DNA of 23,660 nucleotides, from contig DATLXU010000032.1 in the NCBI GenBank assembly GCA_035575515.1, forward strand, positions 1 through 23,660. The letters run 5' to 3'. The stretch's first letter is position 1. Every line of letters begins with the position of its first letter. The notes below the pieces were generated by a model, which was given only the letters and a program-made list of their open reading frames with translations, was not told the DNA's origin and did no database searches. This document shows positions 23,263 to 23,660 of this stretch, piece after piece. The position numbers and the translations under genes were made by a program. Source of the stretch: DATLXU01 sp035575515 (lineage in GTDB: Bacteria > Acidobacteriota > Blastocatellia > UBA7656).

Positions 23263-23324
23263 GCGCGCGAAGGCGTGGCAGGTTGGCAAACCGCAGCTTT
23301 CAGGCTTGCCACACCTTTGCGCGC
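23263..23324. repeat. Imperfect long hairpin upstream of groES
   Basis: The arms at 23263-23281 (GCGCGCGAAGGCGTGGCAG) and 23306-23324 (TTGCCACACCTTTGCGCGC) pair over 19 positions, with two G.U pairs and one C.A mismatch when read on the plus strand. The 24-base interior contains a GGTT/AACC mini-hairpin. The length and imperfect symmetry suggest a dispersed palindromic repeat or a leader structure for groES. Confidence 0.45.
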
Positions 23325-23390
23325 TCGGCCCGCGGCGGCGAGTCTGTAAATTGTGGCGTATCGGAAATTGCGAGCGGTCCCGCGCCAGGC

Positions 23391-23407
23391 CCGATATGGT
23401 ATATCGG
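23391..23407. promoter_or_regulatory. Candidate operator upstream of groES
   Basis: The sequence CCGATAT-GGT-ATATCGG is a perfect 7-bp inverted repeat with a 3-base spacer, about 90 bases before the groES start. A further TATCGG occurs at about 23359. It could be a repressor site replacing the CIRCE element seen in many groESL operons, but this is inferred from position only. Confidence 0.4.
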
Positions 23408-23498
23408 TTGCCAATTCCTCTTAGTGAGAATCAATGCGCCCACCTTCATACCTCACAGGCGCGGCGCGAATACCTTCAGCAAGGAGGCTTAAAGGAAT

Positions 23499-23660
23499 AT
23501 GGCAATGCTTAGACCGTTGCATGACCGCGTTGTGGTCAGGCGAATAGAAGAGCAGGAGCAGATTCGCGGCGGCATCGTCATCCCCGACACTGCCAAAGAG
23601 AAGCCGCAGGAGGGCGAAGTCATAGCCGTCGGCGAAGGCAAGCTGCTCGAAAATGGCAAT
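23499..23660 (+). CDS. groES: Co-chaperonin GroES, N-terminal part
   Basis: Fifty-four codons are visible before the window ends. LRPLHDRVVVRRIEE is the conserved first strand, GGIVIPDTAKEKPQEGEVIAVGEG holds the mobile-loop region that contacts GroEL and the strand after it, and LLENGN begins the next turn. GroES normally has about 95-100 residues, so roughly half is shown; groEL probably follows beyond the edge. Two starts are possible: ATG 23499 (AAGGAGG 11 bases upstream) or ATG 23505 (AAAGGA eight bases upstream, giving the usual short MxRPLHDRV beginning). The gene is divergent from the hsp20-grpE operon, forming a compact protein-folding locus. Confidence 0.97.
   Translation, partial: MAMLRPLHDRVVVRRIEEQEQIRGGIVIPDTAKEKPQEGEVIAVGEGKLLENGN

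Larger units (their letters stand above)
23046..23498. other. Divergent regulatory region between hsp20 and groES
   Basis: This 453-base stretch must hold promoters for both heat-shock transcripts. Palindromes stand at 23096-23111 (TTTTGAA-TT-TTCAAAA), at 23263-23324 (two 19-base arms with three non-Watson-Crick positions) and at 23391-23407 (CCGATAT-GGT-ATATCGG). I looked for a CIRCE element (TTAGCACTC, nine bases, GAGTGCTAA) and for a HAIR-type HspR site and saw neither. No sigma-32-like -35/-10 pair is clear. No coding frame is convincing. Confidence 0.55.

Noticed and set aside
23046..23498. Possible CIRCE element upstream of groES
   Set aside because: No TTAGCACTC / GAGTGCTAA pair could be found by eye on either strand.
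1..23660. CRISPR array, tRNA, rRNA, transposase or phage genes
   Set aside because: No regularly spaced direct repeats, cloverleaf-like sequence, rRNA core sequence or recognisable mobile-element protein was seen.

Overview
The window looks like chromosomal DNA of a Gram-negative bacterium with moderately high GC. My best guess, an inference, is an acidobacterium of the Blastocatellia type. The reasons are the secreted PKD/carbohydrate-binding-like architecture, a DUF4118 protein with a paired-CxxC tail, a DUF389-OmpA-like fusion and strong GGAGG ribosome sites. No rRNA, tRNA, CRISPR array, integrase or transposase gene is visible.

Layout. (1) Bases 1-2709: the 3' end of a plus-strand gene faces a minus-strand gene for a secreted endonuclease/exonuclease/phosphatase-fold protein. 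That protein carries two copies of a beta-rich 'GWGWQDNGWG' domain and a PKD domain. The plus-strand fragment encodes a third copy of the domain, and a strong terminator hairpin lies between the genes. (2) Bases 2710-3433: a 724-base gene-free stretch with several RNA-like hairpins. (3) Bases 3434-8659, plus strand: a polysaccharide arm with GT2 glycosyltransferase, ABC-2 permease (Wzm-like), ATPase with C-terminal sugar-binding domain (Wzt-like) and two more GT2 enzymes. (4) Bases 15389-8680, minus strand: a second arm converging on the first. It holds two paralogous GT2 enzymes sharing an unfamiliar N-terminal domain, two polytopic GT39/ArnT-like transferases and a CmoB-like SAM methyltransferase, mostly joined by 4-base ATGA/GTGA overlaps. 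Together the arms look like an ABC-transporter-dependent surface glycan locus: GT2 enzymes build the chain, Wzm/Wzt exports it, GT39 enzymes add lipid-linked sugars and the methyltransferase may decorate or cap it.

(5) Bases 21119-15719, minus strand: a membrane and ion group. It has a CLC chloride/proton antiporter with CBS domains, a DUF389 membrane protein fused to an OmpA-like domain, a CPA1 Na+/H+ antiporter that appears to have lost most of its membrane core by an in-frame internal deletion, and a small DUF4118 membrane protein with a coiled coil and a paired-CxxC tail but no kinase. The intergenic gaps contain imperfect palindromes that resemble small dispersed repeats.

(6) Bases 23045-21267, minus strand: a heat-shock operon hsp20 - grpE - hsp20, divergent from groES, which starts at 23499 and is cut by the window end. 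The 453-base divergent region has several palindromes but no recognisable CIRCE element.

The most unusual items are the internally deleted antiporter, the DUF389-OmpA fusion, the GWGWQDNGWG domain family with DNA-level identity between convergent genes, the shared N-terminal domain of the paired glycosyltransferases, and the unexplained structured region at 3033-3146. I did not find a clearly new multi-gene system; these are the leads I can support.
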